Shown here: in pieces, positions 24,976-32,892 of the stretch
How positions within the stretch are numbered: the first letter of the stretch is position 1
How the letters are laid out: every line of letters begins with the position of its first letter
NCBI GenBank assembly: GCA_014762495.1
Contig: JABURT010000169.1
Span: 1-41,241, forward strand
Origin: Gammaproteobacteria bacterium
GTDB taxonomy: Bacteria; Pseudomonadota; Gammaproteobacteria; Thiohalospirales; Thiohalospiraceae
Reading direction: 5' to 3'
Length of the DNA stretch: 41,241 nt
Program-made: the position numbers and the translations under genes
The notes under the pieces: model-generated
Seen by the model: the letters and a program-made list of their open reading frames with translations, nothing else
The model's database searches: none
What the model was told of the DNA's origin: nothing

Positions 24976-25767
24976 TTATGCCTGGCCCGTCCAGTCCAGC
25001 CATATTTGATGCAGATGTGTGTCGGTGGCGGCCACTACCGAGCGCGGGATTAGCTCTTGGCAGGCCACGTCCTCATTTTCCAGCGTGGTGGCAATCCCTC
25101 CCGCCTCGGATAGGATCAGGCTGCCGCCCATGTAATCCCACAGTTTCTGTCCGCCGTGTAGATAGAGTTGAAAGCGGCCGGCGGCCAGCCAGGCCCAGTC
25201 CAGGGCGCCTGAACCGAAGTTTCTCTGTGAGCGAAACGGCTGCTCTACGGCAACCCGTGTCGCCAATTCGGGTGTAAGCCGCTTGAGGTCGACGACGGCA
25301 ATGGCCTTACCCAACTCGGTCACATCAGAGGTAAGCTTCATCACCCGGCCATTGAGTTGTGCACCCTGTCCCTTTTGCGCACTGAAGCATTCATCCTTGA
25401 CCGGGTCATAGAGTACGGAGAGCACGGCCTGCCCATGGTGCAGCAGCGCCAGCGAGGTACAGAAAAAGGGTACCCCAGAGGCAAAGTTGCTGGTGCCATC
25501 GAGTGGGTCCAGACACCAGAGATAGTCAGAGCCATGCAGAAGATTCGACTGTTCTTCGGGTGTCATCTCTTCACCAAGCAGCGGTATTTCAGGGGCCAGT
25601 GTCGTCAGGCCTTGCATCAGTCTTCGCTGAGTCTCAAGATCGGCCTCGGTGACGACGCTGCCATCGGCTTTATCCTGTTCGACTACATGGTTAAAACGCG
25701 GCAGTATCTCTTCCCTCGCCACCTCCATAATCAGTTGTGCGAGTTCATTAATATTTACAATCGACAT
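24976..25767 (-). CDS. Inositol-monophosphatase-family phosphatase
   Basis: 263 residues from the ATG at 25767 (AAGGTAA upstream); the ORF from 25866 adds residues encoded inside the neighbouring gene. The metal-dependent sugar-phosphatase motifs are all present: E67 (LLGEEM), D87-PLD-G (WCLDPLDGTSNF) and W210-D211 (KLWDYMGGSLILSEAGG). The family includes SuhB, HisN and CysQ; the sequence does not decide the substrate, which could be inositol phosphate, histidinol phosphate or PAP. It is the last gene of a minus-strand trio with the DUF4442 gene (41 bp before it) and the GpsA-like gene. Confidence 0.9.
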   Translation of the reverse strand: MSIVNINELAQLIMEVAREEILPRFNHVVEQDKADGSVVTEADLETQRRLMQGLTTLAPEIPLLGEEMTPEEQSNLLHGSDYLWCLDPLDGTSNFASGVPFFCTSLALLHHGQAVLSVLYDPVKDECFSAQKGQGAQLNGRVMKLTSDVTELGKAIAVVDLKRLTPELATRVAVEQPFRSQRNFGSGALDWAWLAAGRFQLYLHGGQKLWDYMGGSLILSEAGGIATTLENEDVACQELIPRSVVAATDTHLHQIWLDWTGQA

Positions 25768-25808
25768 TGAGTTACCTTGTTGAATCCCGTTCTTTGAATG
25801 CTGGAAGC

Positions 25809-26285
25809 TTATGTCTTGCGATAACCGAGTGGACGCATTGCCACGGTGCAATGGACAAGGGTGCATAGGGTACCATCACTTCGATAGAGACCATACTCGA
25901 ACTCGGGATTACTGCGCCCCTTGTCTTCAAGTTCTGACTTTATCCGTGCCTCCACTGCTTCGGGAAAATCAAAACGCAGTTCGAGATCACTATCGCCGGG
26001 TAGACGAAAGTCCAGACTCAACTTGCGTGTAAAGACCGAATAGCCGGGAAATAGCTCGTTGCAGGCAAGCGCGGCGATGGGATCGGCCAGGGCCGCCTGA
26101 TAGCCACCGAACATGGCCCCTCCCATATTCTTCGATATGGCCGTCAGCGGTAGGCGTATACGTAAATGCCGCCAGTCTCCCAGCTCAAGCACCTTGATTC
26201 GCATCAACCAGAATGGAGGGTACCACTCGATGCGACGTTCCTGACGAATAAACTTGAGGCGCCTTAAAAACCGCATCCAGCGCAT
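25809..26285 (-). CDS. DUF4442 hotdog-fold protein, possible thioesterase
   Basis: 158 residues. A basic N-terminal segment (RFLRRLKFIRQERRIEW) is followed by the DUF4442 hotdog domain with AISKNMGGAMFGGYQAALADPIAALAC and SVFTRKLSLDFRLPGDSDLELRF. Members are related to acyl-CoA thioesterases (YiiD C-terminal type), but specificity is unproven. The gene starts 3 bp after the stop of the GpsA-like gene, so they are surely co-transcribed. The pairing with a glycerol-phosphate-dehydrogenase relative suggests a lipid-related role, which is inference. Confidence 0.8.
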   Translation of the reverse strand: MRWMRFLRRLKFIRQERRIEWYPPFWLMRIKVLELGDWRHLRIRLPLTAISKNMGGAMFGGYQAALADPIAALACNELFPGYSVFTRKLSLDFRLPGDSDLELRFDFPEAVEARIKSELEDKGRSNPEFEYGLYRSDGTLCTLVHCTVAMRPLGYRKT

Positions 26286-26288
26286 GCC

Positions 26289-27185
26289 TTAGTCCCCTTC
26301 TTTAAGTCTGTCCAGGTAGGTCTGCATCAGTTGTCGAGTTTGATCGGGCTGTGCCAGGATGTCGACCGCCAGCGAAAACAGAGGATAGGAAGACAGCTTT
26401 ATGAGTTGATGCTTCTTCACCATCTCCAGAGTATGTACACCCTCTCCCTCAATGGCATCACACTGGCCCGTAGCCAGACACCGCCCAAGTCCATGATGGT
26501 GTGAATTCTCACTGGTCGCGGTGGTGGTCAGGTCACCGAGACCGGCCAGACCATAGGGTGTCGTGGCCTTGCCGCCTTTTTCCTCAACGATGCGCGACAG
26601 CTCCTGCAAGGCGCTAACCATAAGATAGCCGCGCATATTATCGCCCAGTGCCATCTCGTCGGCGATGCCGAACAGGATGGCATAGACATTTTTGAGGATC
26701 ACGGCCCAGCTGATTCCGACGATGTCATCACTGGCCTGGAGATTGAGGTGTGTCCCCTTAAACAGATCGGCGACCGCCTTATAGGTCATAGTATCCCGGG
26801 TCCCGACCTCGGCGAAGGCGGGACGTCCGGCTCGTATCTCCTCGGAGATCATGGGACCGTAGATTAAGGCATGTCGATGCGTTGGCATAAACTCACGCAG
26901 GATAGCCTCCGCCGGACGGCCGGCTTCATCCAGTCCCTTGGCAATGCTGAGACAAAGTGATGAGGTCGGTAGATACTCAGCTAACTGACGAGCCACCGCC
27001 TCATGGGCCATGACAGGTAGAGCGAATATGGCCAGGTCACAGTCACGGGCCGTCTCCAGGCGAGAAGTGCTGTCTCCCGTACCGCTTCGACTCCAAAGCG
27101 TATAGTCACACTGTCCTTCCAACAGGGCTTTGAAGGCATGCCCCATTTCGCCATAGCCCAATATCAAGACCCGCGGTTTTGTCAT
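26289..27185 (-). CDS. GpsA-family NAD(P)H-dependent dehydrogenase (glycerol-3-phosphate dehydrogenase-like)
   Basis: 298 residues from the ATG at 27185 (AGAGGGTAG upstream; the ORF to 27266 is an extension into the divergent promoter region). Rossmann motif G10-YGEMG-15, the IAKGL motif (81-85), K165-N166 (ILKNVYAI, catalytic lysine), and AGLGDL (214-219). In GpsA the next motif is S-R-N-R, whose Arg and Asn hold glycerol 3-phosphate. Here it reads SENSHHHGLG, with no arginine. So the fold and catalytic lysine are kept, but the substrate site differs; it may be a paralogue with another substrate. Automated annotation will probably say gpsA. It leads the operon with the DUF4442 and IMPase genes. 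Confidence 0.82.
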   Translation of the reverse strand: MTKPRVLILGYGEMGHAFKALLEGQCDYTLWSRSGTGDSTSRLETARDCDLAIFALPVMAHEAVARQLAEYLPTSSLCLSIAKGLDEAGRPAEAILREFMPTHRHALIYGPMISEEIRAGRPAFAEVGTRDTMTYKAVADLFKGTHLNLQASDDIVGISWAVILKNVYAILFGIADEMALGDNMRGYLMVSALQELSRIVEEKGGKATTPYGLAGLGDLTTTATSENSHHHGLGRCLATGQCDAIEGEGVHTLEMVKKHQLIKLSSYPLFSLAVDILAQPDQTRQLMQTYLDRLKEGD

Positions 27186-27259
27186 GTGTCTACCCTCTAT
27201 ATTGACAGCGACCTCCCCACCATACAGGATTTGAATCCTGACAACAGGGAAGCCCCAGC

Positions 27260-28177
27260 ATGACACGAAAGACCATTATCTATGTACCCGGCAAAAATCC
27301 CAAACCCGAGCCAGAACAGCACAAGTCGCTGTTATGGCGTAGCCTCATCGAAGGTGTCAGGCGTGCCGACCCGACACTGTTTGAGACGGTCCAGCAAAAC
27401 GAAGAGAACTTTCACCTCATCGCCTGGAACTACCTGTATTACAAACAGTACAAGGATATCACCGTTGATATCCCCTGGATCGACGCACTCATGTACCGCC
27501 ATGGTCCCAGCGATGCCGATATGCGCGAGGCCAGGCAATGGCATCGACAACTCGACCGCCTACTCTACAACATCGCCGATCGCTTGCCCTTTGTCATAAA
27601 ACTTATGCCCGAGGCCTTGCGCACCAACGCCGAAGAGTTAAACCGCTATTTTAACGATGAAGAAGGGATCGCCAGAGAGATACGAGAACCACTGAAACAA
27701 CTGCTAAGACCTCGCCTGCAAGACGGCGAACGTATCCTACTAATCGGTCATAGCATGGGGTCAGTGATCGCCTATGATGCCTTGTGGGACCTCTCCCACG
27801 AGGAACAGCTGCCGGGAAAACTCGACTGCCTGCTTACCATTGGCAGTCCACTGGGCATGAACTATGTACAGAAGCGCCTGCGAGGCGCCGGTGAGTCAGG
27901 GACTAGGCGCTATCCCACACTATTGCGACACTGGATCAATCTGTCTTCCGTGGGGGATGTGGTGGCGCTGGATCGCAACGTCGCGGATGACTTCCAACCG
28001 ATGATGGAACTGGGCCTGATAGACTCCATTGAGGATCACTGTTCCGGGATCTACAACTTCTTTCGCAATGACGAAGGATTGAACTGTCACCGCTCCTATG
28101 GCTACCTGGTGAATCCGGCGGTCGGTGCCGTGATCACTCGCTGGTGGCAGGGCGAGGCTCAATCCTTCGGGGGATAG
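27260..28177 (+). CDS. Lipase-like alpha/beta hydrolase, cytoplasmic
   Basis: 305 residues, no signal peptide. The N-terminal IIYVPGKNPKP is a likely oxyanion strand. The nucleophile is S165 in LIGHSMGSVIAYDAL. D233 (SSVGDVVALD) and H277 (CHRSYGYL) complete a plausible triad; the GDVVA and HxSY patterns are usual in this hydrolase group. A long helical insertion between residues 20 and 150 sets it apart from small esterases. Substrate unknown. The ATG follows AGGGAAG. It is divergent from the GpsA-like gene, and its 3' end overlaps the convergent methyltransferase gene by 19 bp. Confidence 0.78.
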   Translation: MTRKTIIYVPGKNPKPEPEQHKSLLWRSLIEGVRRADPTLFETVQQNEENFHLIAWNYLYYKQYKDITVDIPWIDALMYRHGPSDADMREARQWHRQLDRLLYNIADRLPFVIKLMPEALRTNAEELNRYFNDEEGIAREIREPLKQLLRPRLQDGERILLIGHSMGSVIAYDALWDLSHEEQLPGKLDCLLTIGSPLGMNYVQKRLRGAGESGTRRYPTLLRHWINLSSVGDVVALDRNVADDFQPMMELGLIDSIEDHCSGIYNFFRNDEGLNCHRSYGYLVNPAVGAVITRWWQGEAQSFGG

Positions 28178-29301
28178 ATATCGAAGCGGTAGAGTCGTAC
28201 CTCAAGAGCACCGTTATATAGCTTGATTTCGCGCGTCGGACGCATTCCCAGGCCACGCGGCAAGCTCTCATCACCGCTCAGGACCCAGGCCGTCCATCCA
28301 ACGAATGAGGATTTGAGACGACGCCCCCATTCGCCATACAGCCGGGTCAGGGCCTTGCGCTCACCCAGGCGCTCACCGTAGGGTGGGTTACACACGATGA
28401 GTCCTGTTGTCGCCGGTGCCTCGCCCTCTTCCGCCGTAATGTGTCCGAGCTGAACCGACTCCAGCACACCGAGCGCCTTGAGATTGTCGCGACTGGCCTC
28501 GATGGCACCCTGATCACGGTCCCGGCCAAAGATAGCCAGTGACTGCGGTTCGGTTTCCTCGTCGCTGGCTGCATGGCAGGCCTCATCCCAAAGGGACTGA
28601 TCAAAGACACGCAGCTTTTGAAACGCAAACTCACGTCCGAGTCCCGGCGCCATACCCAGTGCCATCATTGCCGCCTCCGCGAGGAAGGTGCCGCTGCCGC
28701 ACATCGGGTCGAGCAGGGGCGTTCCCGGTTGCCAGTCGGCCAGGCGCAGGATACCGGCGGCGAGATTTTCCCGCAGGGGCGCCTCCACCTCCTGTACGCG
28801 ATAGCCGCGTTTGAACAGCGCCTCGCCGGTGGTATCGATATAGAGCGTAAAGTCGTGTCGCTTGAGGAATAGATGCAGGGTTACATCGGGCCTGTGTAAT
28901 TCGACATTGGGGCGACGTCCATCCGAAACACGAAAGGCGTCGCATACGGCATCCTTGACCTTCAAGGCGGCAAAATTGATGCTCTTGAGCGGCGAATTGA
29001 TGGCCGTCACACGGATCTTGAAAGATCTGTCCACCGAGAACCATCGATGCCATTCAAGGCTGGAGGCGAGCTGATAGAGATCGGTCTCGTTGGCATATCG
29101 ACCGTGTCCAACCTGCCACAGGATACGCCCGGCACTGCGGCTTTGCAGGTTGACCCGGTAGCACAGGGGCCAGTCGCCCTGGAAACGTACTCCTCCTCGC
29201 TCAGACTTGAGCTTGTCCGCCCCCATCTCGCGTAATTCCTGTTCGAGAATGCACTCCAGACCACGCGGGCAGGTTGCGAAAAATTTTTGTACCGAACTCA
29301 C
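28159..29301 (-). CDS. rlmL: THUMP-domain class I RNA methyltransferase, RlmL-like (23S rRNA m2G)
   Basis: 380 residues from the GTG at 29301, where the domain starts (VSSVQKFFATCPRGLE) and GGAG lies 6-7 nt upstream. The ORF to 29394 adds 31 unlikely residues. An N-terminal THUMP domain (about 40-150) is followed by a Rossmann methyltransferase with DPMCGSGTFLAEA (198-210) and NPPYGERLG (305-313), the N2-guanine methyltransferase signature. It corresponds to the N-terminal half (RlmL) of the fused E. coli RlmKL, which makes m2G2445 in 23S rRNA. The RlmK half is not present nearby. It overlaps the convergent hydrolase gene by 19 bp. Confidence 0.87.
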   Translation of the reverse strand: MSSVQKFFATCPRGLECILEQELREMGADKLKSERGGVRFQGDWPLCYRVNLQSRSAGRILWQVGHGRYANETDLYQLASSLEWHRWFSVDRSFKIRVTAINSPLKSINFAALKVKDAVCDAFRVSDGRRPNVELHRPDVTLHLFLKRHDFTLYIDTTGEALFKRGYRVQEVEAPLRENLAAGILRLADWQPGTPLLDPMCGSGTFLAEAAMMALGMAPGLGREFAFQKLRVFDQSLWDEACHAASDEETEPQSLAIFGRDRDQGAIEASRDNLKALGVLESVQLGHITAEEGEAPATTGLIVCNPPYGERLGERKALTRLYGEWGRRLKSSFVGWTAWVLSGDESLPRGLGMRPTREIKLYNGALEVRLYRFDIYPPKD

Positions 29302-29440
29302 ACAAAACTCCAGTCTAACGCGACAAGGTGCACGCCATGTCGAAAGAGGGACATTGTACCCGATGCCCAGGCCAGCACGACACTTGTGACGCAACTGGGG
29401 GCGGAGTACAATTTCTGAGTATTTTACTTAGGTATTAAAC

Positions 29441-30904
29441 ATGAGCTGGGAACGCCTGCAATACGAGGCTCGGTATAGCCGTCTGCCCGAGCATTTTTAC
29501 TCGCGCGTGCAACCGGAGCAGCTACCCGAGCCTTATCTTGTCCACCTCAATCCGGATGCCGCCGACCTCATCGGACTGGCTCATCAGGAAATGACCGATA
29601 GCTCCCTGCTGGATGTCCTCAGCGGTAATCGCGTGCACCCTCAGCATGAGCCGCTTGCCATGCTCTATGCCGGGCACCAGTTTGGCAACTGGGTGCCACA
29701 GTTGGGTGACGGACGCGCGATTCAATTGGCGGAAGTTGTAGGCAAGGATCAGGAACGCTGGGCCCTGCAATTGAAGGGCTCAGGTCTTACCCCCTATTTC
29801 CGTGGTGGTGATGGCCGCGCCGTCTTGCGTTCTAGCCTACGTGAATACCTGGGCAGTGAGGCCATGCATAAGCTGGGGGTACCGACCACGCGAGCCCTCT
29901 CCATCATCGGTAGCGACCTGGAGGTCTATCGCGAGCAGATCGAATCGGCCGCCGTTCTGCTACGGATGTCTCCATCCTTTGTGCGTTTCGGTCACTTCGA
30001 AGTGTTTGCGTCACGAGGGCAAAGCAGTGACATCAAGTTGCTGGCGGATCATATCATTGAGCATCACTACCCCGACCTCGTTCAACGTGAAGACAAATAC
30101 AGGGCCTTCTTCCGACGTGTCATGATTCGAACCGCCGAACTCATGGCAAAGTGGCAGTCCGTCGGCTTCATGCATGGGGTCATGAATACCGACAATATGT
30201 CTATCCTGGGACTGACCATCGATTACGGCCCCTTTGGATTTATGGAAGCCTATCAACCAGACCATGTCTGCAATCACTCTGATCACCATGCTCGCTATGC
30301 CTATGACAGGCAACCTGAAATCGGATTATGGAATCTGTACACCCTTGCCAATGCCCTGGTATCACTTATTGATAACGACACACTAAAATCCATCCTCGAT
30401 GAATATGGCCACTATTACGCAGTTCATTATACCGAGTTGATGCGTCACAAGCTGGGACTGTTCGGTAACCCAAGGGAAGAGGATGCAATTCTGATAAACG
30501 AGTTACTGGCCTTGATGCAACAAAGCGGTGCAGACTTCACCAATACCTTCCGAGCCCTGTGTGAAATGAGCATGGACTTTGACGGTCACGACAAATTGCG
30601 TGATGAATTTATTGATCAAAAAGCCATCGACGAGTGGCTTGAACGATATCGAATGCGCTTAGAGCATGAGACTGGCAATAACTTCGAACGTCGTTCACAA
30701 ATGCGGCGAGTCAACCCAAAATTCATCCTTCGCAACTACCAGGCCCATATCGCCATTGAAAAGGCACAAAGGAAGGATTTCAGCGAAGTTGATCGACTGT
30801 TTAAACTGTTACAAAAGCCCTTTGATGAGAACGCCGAAATGGAGCGCTACACCCGGCCCGCTCCGCAGTGGGCACAGAAACTGGAAATTAGCTGCTCTTC
30901 CTGA
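29441..30904 (+). CDS. selO: Protein adenylyltransferase SelO (YdiU), cysteine form
   Basis: 487 residues, full length. Pseudokinase-fold motifs: LYAGHQFGNWVPQLGDGRA (75-93), LKGSGLTPYFRGGDGRA (111-127), TRALSIIGSD (150-159), HGVMNTDN (245-252, D251 the likely base) and DYGPFGFME (261-269, D261 metal-binding). SelO transfers AMP from ATP to Ser, Thr or Tyr of target proteins and is linked to oxidative-stress control of glutaredoxin-type targets. Many members end with a selenocysteine; here the conserved place is C485 in the final SCSS. The ATG follows AGGT. The stop TGA touches the stop of the convergent DUF5329 gene with no base between. Confidence 0.96.
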   Translation: MSWERLQYEARYSRLPEHFYSRVQPEQLPEPYLVHLNPDAADLIGLAHQEMTDSSLLDVLSGNRVHPQHEPLAMLYAGHQFGNWVPQLGDGRAIQLAEVVGKDQERWALQLKGSGLTPYFRGGDGRAVLRSSLREYLGSEAMHKLGVPTTRALSIIGSDLEVYREQIESAAVLLRMSPSFVRFGHFEVFASRGQSSDIKLLADHIIEHHYPDLVQREDKYRAFFRRVMIRTAELMAKWQSVGFMHGVMNTDNMSILGLTIDYGPFGFMEAYQPDHVCNHSDHHARYAYDRQPEIGLWNLYTLANALVSLIDNDTLKSILDEYGHYYAVHYTELMRHKLGLFGNPREEDAILINELLALMQQSGADFTNTFRALCEMSMDFDGHDKLRDEFIDQKAIDEWLERYRMRLEHETGNNFERRSQMRRVNPKFILRNYQAHIAIEKAQRKDFSEVDRLFKLLQKPFDENAEMERYTRPAPQWAQKLEISCSS

Positions 30905-31270
30905 TCAGGGTTGTTGTGCTCGATAGGCTGACAAGGCATCCCTTAGCCATTGCGAAGTGGTCTGGATGGCCTGTCCCGGACAATCGACCTGGTAGTCACG
31001 GCCACTTAATGTGCTGCGGCTGGCGGCGTATTCTATGAATGACTCGGTACTGTCGATACGGTCCCGAAAGTATTCATATTTTTGTTGTATGTGTGACACC
31101 GCCTCATCAGCGTCATGGCGTGTGCCGTTACGTATAATCGTGCAATCGGTCTGGGCCACGTATTCAAGCAGATAGTCCACTTCCCGTTTTTGCTCGCCTG
31201 GCACATCCGCCATGGCTGACATCTGTGCCAGAAAAACGGTTAGAATAAATATGAAGACCAAGGTCTTCAT
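30905..31270 (-). CDS. DUF5329-family exported small protein
   Basis: 121 residues from the ATG at 31270 (an ATG six codons upstream is possible; neither has a strong ribosome site). Signal peptide MKTLVFIFILTVFLAQMSAMA, then a helical domain with two cysteines (TDCTIIRNGTRHDADEAVSH, and FIEYAASRSTLSGRDYQVDCPG). This is the pattern of DUF5329. The two cysteines may form a periplasmic disulfide. Function unknown. It lies on the same strand as the DUF695 gene, 79 bp downstream of it. Confidence 0.8.
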   Translation of the reverse strand: MKTLVFIFILTVFLAQMSAMADVPGEQKREVDYLLEYVAQTDCTIIRNGTRHDADEAVSHIQQKYEYFRDRIDSTESFIEYAASRSTLSGRDYQVDCPGQAIQTTSQWLRDALSAYRAQQP

Positions 31271-31349
31271 GTGCTCTGTAGTATGCATATGACCATGATG
31301 GCGTCGAACAACGCTATATACAAGCGACTCGTCACTAGTCACATATCAT

Positions 31350-31772
31350 TCAGGAGTCCTTCGGCATGAACTCACTGATGTACTCCCACTCGTCATCTTC
31401 CGCGGTCATGTAATTGAGATGATATTCAGGTCCCTGCTCATAGACGTGGGAGATACGCTCGCGAAACTGTTCGGGGTCATGAGTCTGAAAAATAAACTCG
31501 CGCTTACCACAACTGGTAATCACCATCGCCAATACCGACTCGTCGTCCTCAATTTCATTTAGAAGCTCATCTTCCAGTCTTCCCAGTCGCTCCGCTTCCT
31601 GTCGTGTTGGAAGACCTCGTTCATTTTTCTCCTGGATGTCACAAACGATGTTAATCCGCACCGGGTAATCACTGCGTGGGAAATCCTCTGAAAATTTACG
31701 AAACCTCATGGTCGATGAGTTGCCATCGAGCACGCCCTTGGCCAGGGCCCAGGGTAATGATTTCAATTCCAT
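31350..31772 (-). CDS. DUF695-domain protein
   Basis: 140 residues, soluble and acidic. Recognisable as DUF695 by FPRSDYPVRINIVCDI, the mid-section RLEDELLNEIEDDE, LAMVITSCGKREFIFQT and the end EDDEWEYISEFMP. Members are small, widespread and of unknown function. GGAGAC stands 5-6 nt before the ATG. It is divergent from the DUF502 gene across 271 bp and probably co-transcribed with the DUF5329 gene. Confidence 0.82.
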   Translation of the reverse strand: MELKSLPWALAKGVLDGNSSTMRFRKFSEDFPRSDYPVRINIVCDIQEKNERGLPTRQEAERLGRLEDELLNEIEDDESVLAMVITSCGKREFIFQTHDPEQFRERISHVYEQGPEYHLNYMTAEDDEWEYISEFMPKDS

Positions 31773-32043
31773 ACTGTCTCCATAGTTCCAGTCATCTGCT
31801 TCAAAAACCTGACAAGTCGCAGGGTTCCGGGACTGCCTTCCCCTCTTGTCTGATTGAGGGTATCGACAACAGGATCGTCCGCATTCAAGCCAATGTATGA
31901 AAGTGCTACCCCGTTCACAAATCGTGCGTTATCGCGTTGTACTTTCCACTTCAGGAGACGTGGTTTTCTGTACACGGGACTGTTATGAAAAGTGAAATAC
32001 TACTGTCATACTAGGATCTGACAATTAGGAGGATGGCTGTTGT

Positions 32044-32664
32044 ATGAAAGCAATCACCAAGATATTTTTGACCGGTCTAGCCACTGTCCTGCCCGTTGTG
32101 GCAACCTTCTATCTGCTGTATTGGCTGATACTTACCATTGAATCGGCCTTTGGCACTCTACTCAAGCTGGTCCTGACCGAGAACTACTATGTCCCAGGGC
32201 TAGGCATTGTCTTGGGGGTATTATTTATTTTCCTGGTGGGAATACTGATGCGTTCATGGTTAGCGCAGTTTGTGTTTGCCCTCTGGGAGGGTTTTCTGCT
32301 GCGGCTTCCCATAATCAAGTCGGTTTATAGTACCTTGCAGGATTTCTTTGGCTTTTTCTCTCGTTCACGCACAGCGGCCGCGCAACAGGTCGTATCGGTT
32401 CGACTCAAGGGTCAGAACATGCGGTTGATTGGCTTTGTAACCCGAGAAAATTTAAGGGATTTACCCGAGGGCCTGAACGCCGAGGACGAGATTGCCGTCT
32501 ATCTGCCAATGAGTTACCAAATGGGTGGTTATACGGTCCTTCTCCCACGCGAGGACGTCCAGCCGGTCGATATCTCGGTCGAGGATGCCATGCGATTCGC
32601 CATCACCGCTGGCATTAGTATCGCCCGTGGAGAAAAGGCCGGTAAGGACAAGGACACAGGCTGA
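32044..32664 (+). CDS. DUF502-family inner-membrane protein
   Basis: 206 residues. Two membrane helices (about 7-33, LATVLPVVATFYLLYWLI, and 52-70, GLGIVLGVLFIFLVGILM) are followed by the conserved LPIIKSVYSTLQDFFGFF and a C-terminal beta-rich domain (MRLIGFVTRENL, VYLPMSYQMGGYTVLLPRED). This is the DUF502 layout; the function is not established. AGGAGG lies 11 nt before the ATG. A tiny frame ATG-GCT-GTT-GTA-TGA (32033-32047) ends across the start codon; its closeness to the ribosome site makes real translation doubtful. Confidence 0.9.
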   Translation: MKAITKIFLTGLATVLPVVATFYLLYWLILTIESAFGTLLKLVLTENYYVPGLGIVLGVLFIFLVGILMRSWLAQFVFALWEGFLLRLPIIKSVYSTLQDFFGFFSRSRTAAAQQVVSVRLKGQNMRLIGFVTRENLRDLPEGLNAEDEIAVYLPMSYQMGGYTVLLPREDVQPVDISVEDAMRFAITAGISIARGEKAGKDKDTG

Positions 32665-32822
32665 GATGAAATCGTGTAGAACCCCCACGAAACCTTGTCT
32701 ATCGTTGTGTTTGGGCCGGCAAGAGACTGTGCCAGGACGATGATCTAGTGAAGACAGCCATACGCCCAACTAATATTATTGAACTCAGAGTGGATTCACT
32801 CGTCCGATAACTCATAACACTT

Positions 32823-32848
32823 AAAAGTGGGTGCTTGCCACACTTTTT
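32823..32848 (+). terminator. Probable intrinsic terminator between the DUF502 gene and egtB
   Basis: AAAAGTGGG (32823-32831), loop TGCTTG, then CC-A-CACTTTT with one bulged A, ending in a T5 run (32844-32848). It lies 160 bp past the DUF502 stop. The egtB promoter candidate overlaps it. Confidence 0.5.
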
Positions 32849-32862
32849 CATTCAACTAGAAT
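32835..32862 (+). promoter_or_regulatory. Candidate sigma-70 promoter of egtBD
   Basis: -35 TTGCCA (32835-32840), 16-bp spacer, -10 TAGAAT (32857-32862), both 5 of 6. The start is near 32869, giving a 24-nt leader with CGGAAG before the ATG at 32893. Confidence 0.45.
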
Positions 32863-32892
32863 TAGATTCAAGCTAATAGCGGAAGTCATATC

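Noticed and set aside
31763..31975. A 70-codon minus-strand frame overlapping the start of the DUF695 gene
   Set aside because: No recognisable features; it overlaps the DUF695 ribosome site and start, so it is probably chance.
32033..32047. Four-codon leader frame before the DUF502 gene
   Set aside because: Its ATG directly touches the AGGAGG, too close for initiation; it is probably chance.
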